Below, one piece after another: positions 22,682 through 22,969 of a DNA stretch of 22,969 bases. Every line of letters starts with the position of its first letter. The first letter of the stretch is position 1. Source of the stretch: a virus; IMG/VR virus record IMGVR_UViG_3300048836_000243, positions 1 to 22,969 of that record, one strand, 5' to 3'. A program made the translations under genes and the position numbers. The notes beneath the pieces are model-generated. The model was not told the origin of the DNA. It worked only from the letters and a program-made list of their open reading frames with translations, and ran no database searches.

Positions 22682-22969
22682 GTGTCCGCCGTCACCGCCC
22701 CCGCCCCGTCCCCATCGGCGCCGGCCCCCACCGGCGACGGTGACGGGGACGGCGGCGGCGACCGTACCGCCCGACTCGCGGGCTACCGGCCGCACCTCGA
22801 CGGCCTCCGCACCGTGGCCGTGTATCTGGTGGTGGTGTTCCACGCCGGGGCCGACCGGGTGGCGGGCGGGTTCATCGGTGTCGACGTGTTCTTCGTGCTG
22901 TCGGGGTACCTCGTCACCCAGGTGCTGCTGCGCGATCTGACCGGCAACGGGCGGATCCGCTTCGGGCGG
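22682..22969 (+). CDS. acyltransferase 3 family membrane protein, N-terminal part
   Basis: The first 96 residues of a gene cut by the window end. A disordered Pro/Ala/Asp/Gly-rich leader of about 34 residues is followed by YRPHLDGLRTVAVYLVVVFHAG, the hallmark first helix of acyltransferase 3 (OafA-type) proteins with its conserved Arg and the His of FHAG. GGFIGVDVFFVLSGYLVTQVLLRDL then gives the second typical helix. These integral membrane enzymes acylate surface glycans or other envelope molecules. The gene is host-type and lies just outside the attachment site. GTG 22682 is the likeliest start, because the frame begins there and a -10-like element precedes it. Confidence 0.85.
   Translation, partial: MSAVTAPAPSPSAPAPTGDGDGDGGGDRTARLAGYRPHLDGLRTVAVYLVVVFHAGADRVAGGFIGVDVFFVLSGYLVTQVLLRDLTGNGRIRFGR

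Noticed and set aside
22556-22843. Minus-strand frame containing GGRARTCDSRLQ
   Set aside because: This is the familiar false protein produced by translating the antisense of a tRNA 3' end.

Overview
The window is the right-hand (late, structural) half of an integrated HK97-type siphophage in a very GC-rich bacterium. Strong G/C preference at wobble positions, many GTG starts and gene junctions of the GTGA/ATGA/TGATG type point to an actinobacterial host. The genus cannot be fixed from the sequence. The right edge of the prophage is visible as the 3' half of a tRNA-Gln(UUG) gene at about 22578-22619. Beyond it lies a host-type membrane acyltransferase that runs off the window. The integrase, repressor and replication genes, and the intact copy of the tRNA, are not in the window and should lie to the left.

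Layout. 8-1256: small Cys-rich proteins, a hidden 35-codon ORF and a free-standing HNH endonuclease. 1293-3537: packaging genes, with a P27-type small terminase and the large terminase. 3531-7191: head module, with a small membrane protein, portal, S78 prohead protease and major capsid protein. The capsid gene and the next virion-type gene (7293-7694) are each followed by a strong GC hairpin. 7775-11565: connector and tail-tube module, with two related HeH-like small proteins, a fused head-tail connector, a tail-terminator-like protein, the tail tube and a gp10-like protein. 11562-14880: tail assembly chaperone and a 1005-residue tape measure. 14880-20442: tail tip and fibre proteins, ending in an 809-residue SGNH-hydrolase-like fibre. 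20609-21995: lysis cassette with a holin-like protein, a CHAP plus peptidoglycan-binding endolysin and a second membrane protein. 22042-22165: convergent hairpins, then a lone minus-strand small gene (22175-22402) and an attachment region with two sets of helically phased direct repeats.

The plus-strand genes form a nearly unbroken, translationally coupled late operon that encodes a complete, apparently intact virion and lysis programme. Nearly every gene is full length. The one likely broken ORF is a 26-codon peptide just after the fibre gene (20442-20521).

No CRISPR array, insertion sequence, rRNA gene or recognisable defence operon is visible. The most unusual items are the phased repeats by the attachment site, the minus-strand gene whose start codon abuts a perfect inverted repeat, the SGNH fibre that lacks the usual catalytic Asp, and the two tiny ORFs that ordinary gene callers would miss.
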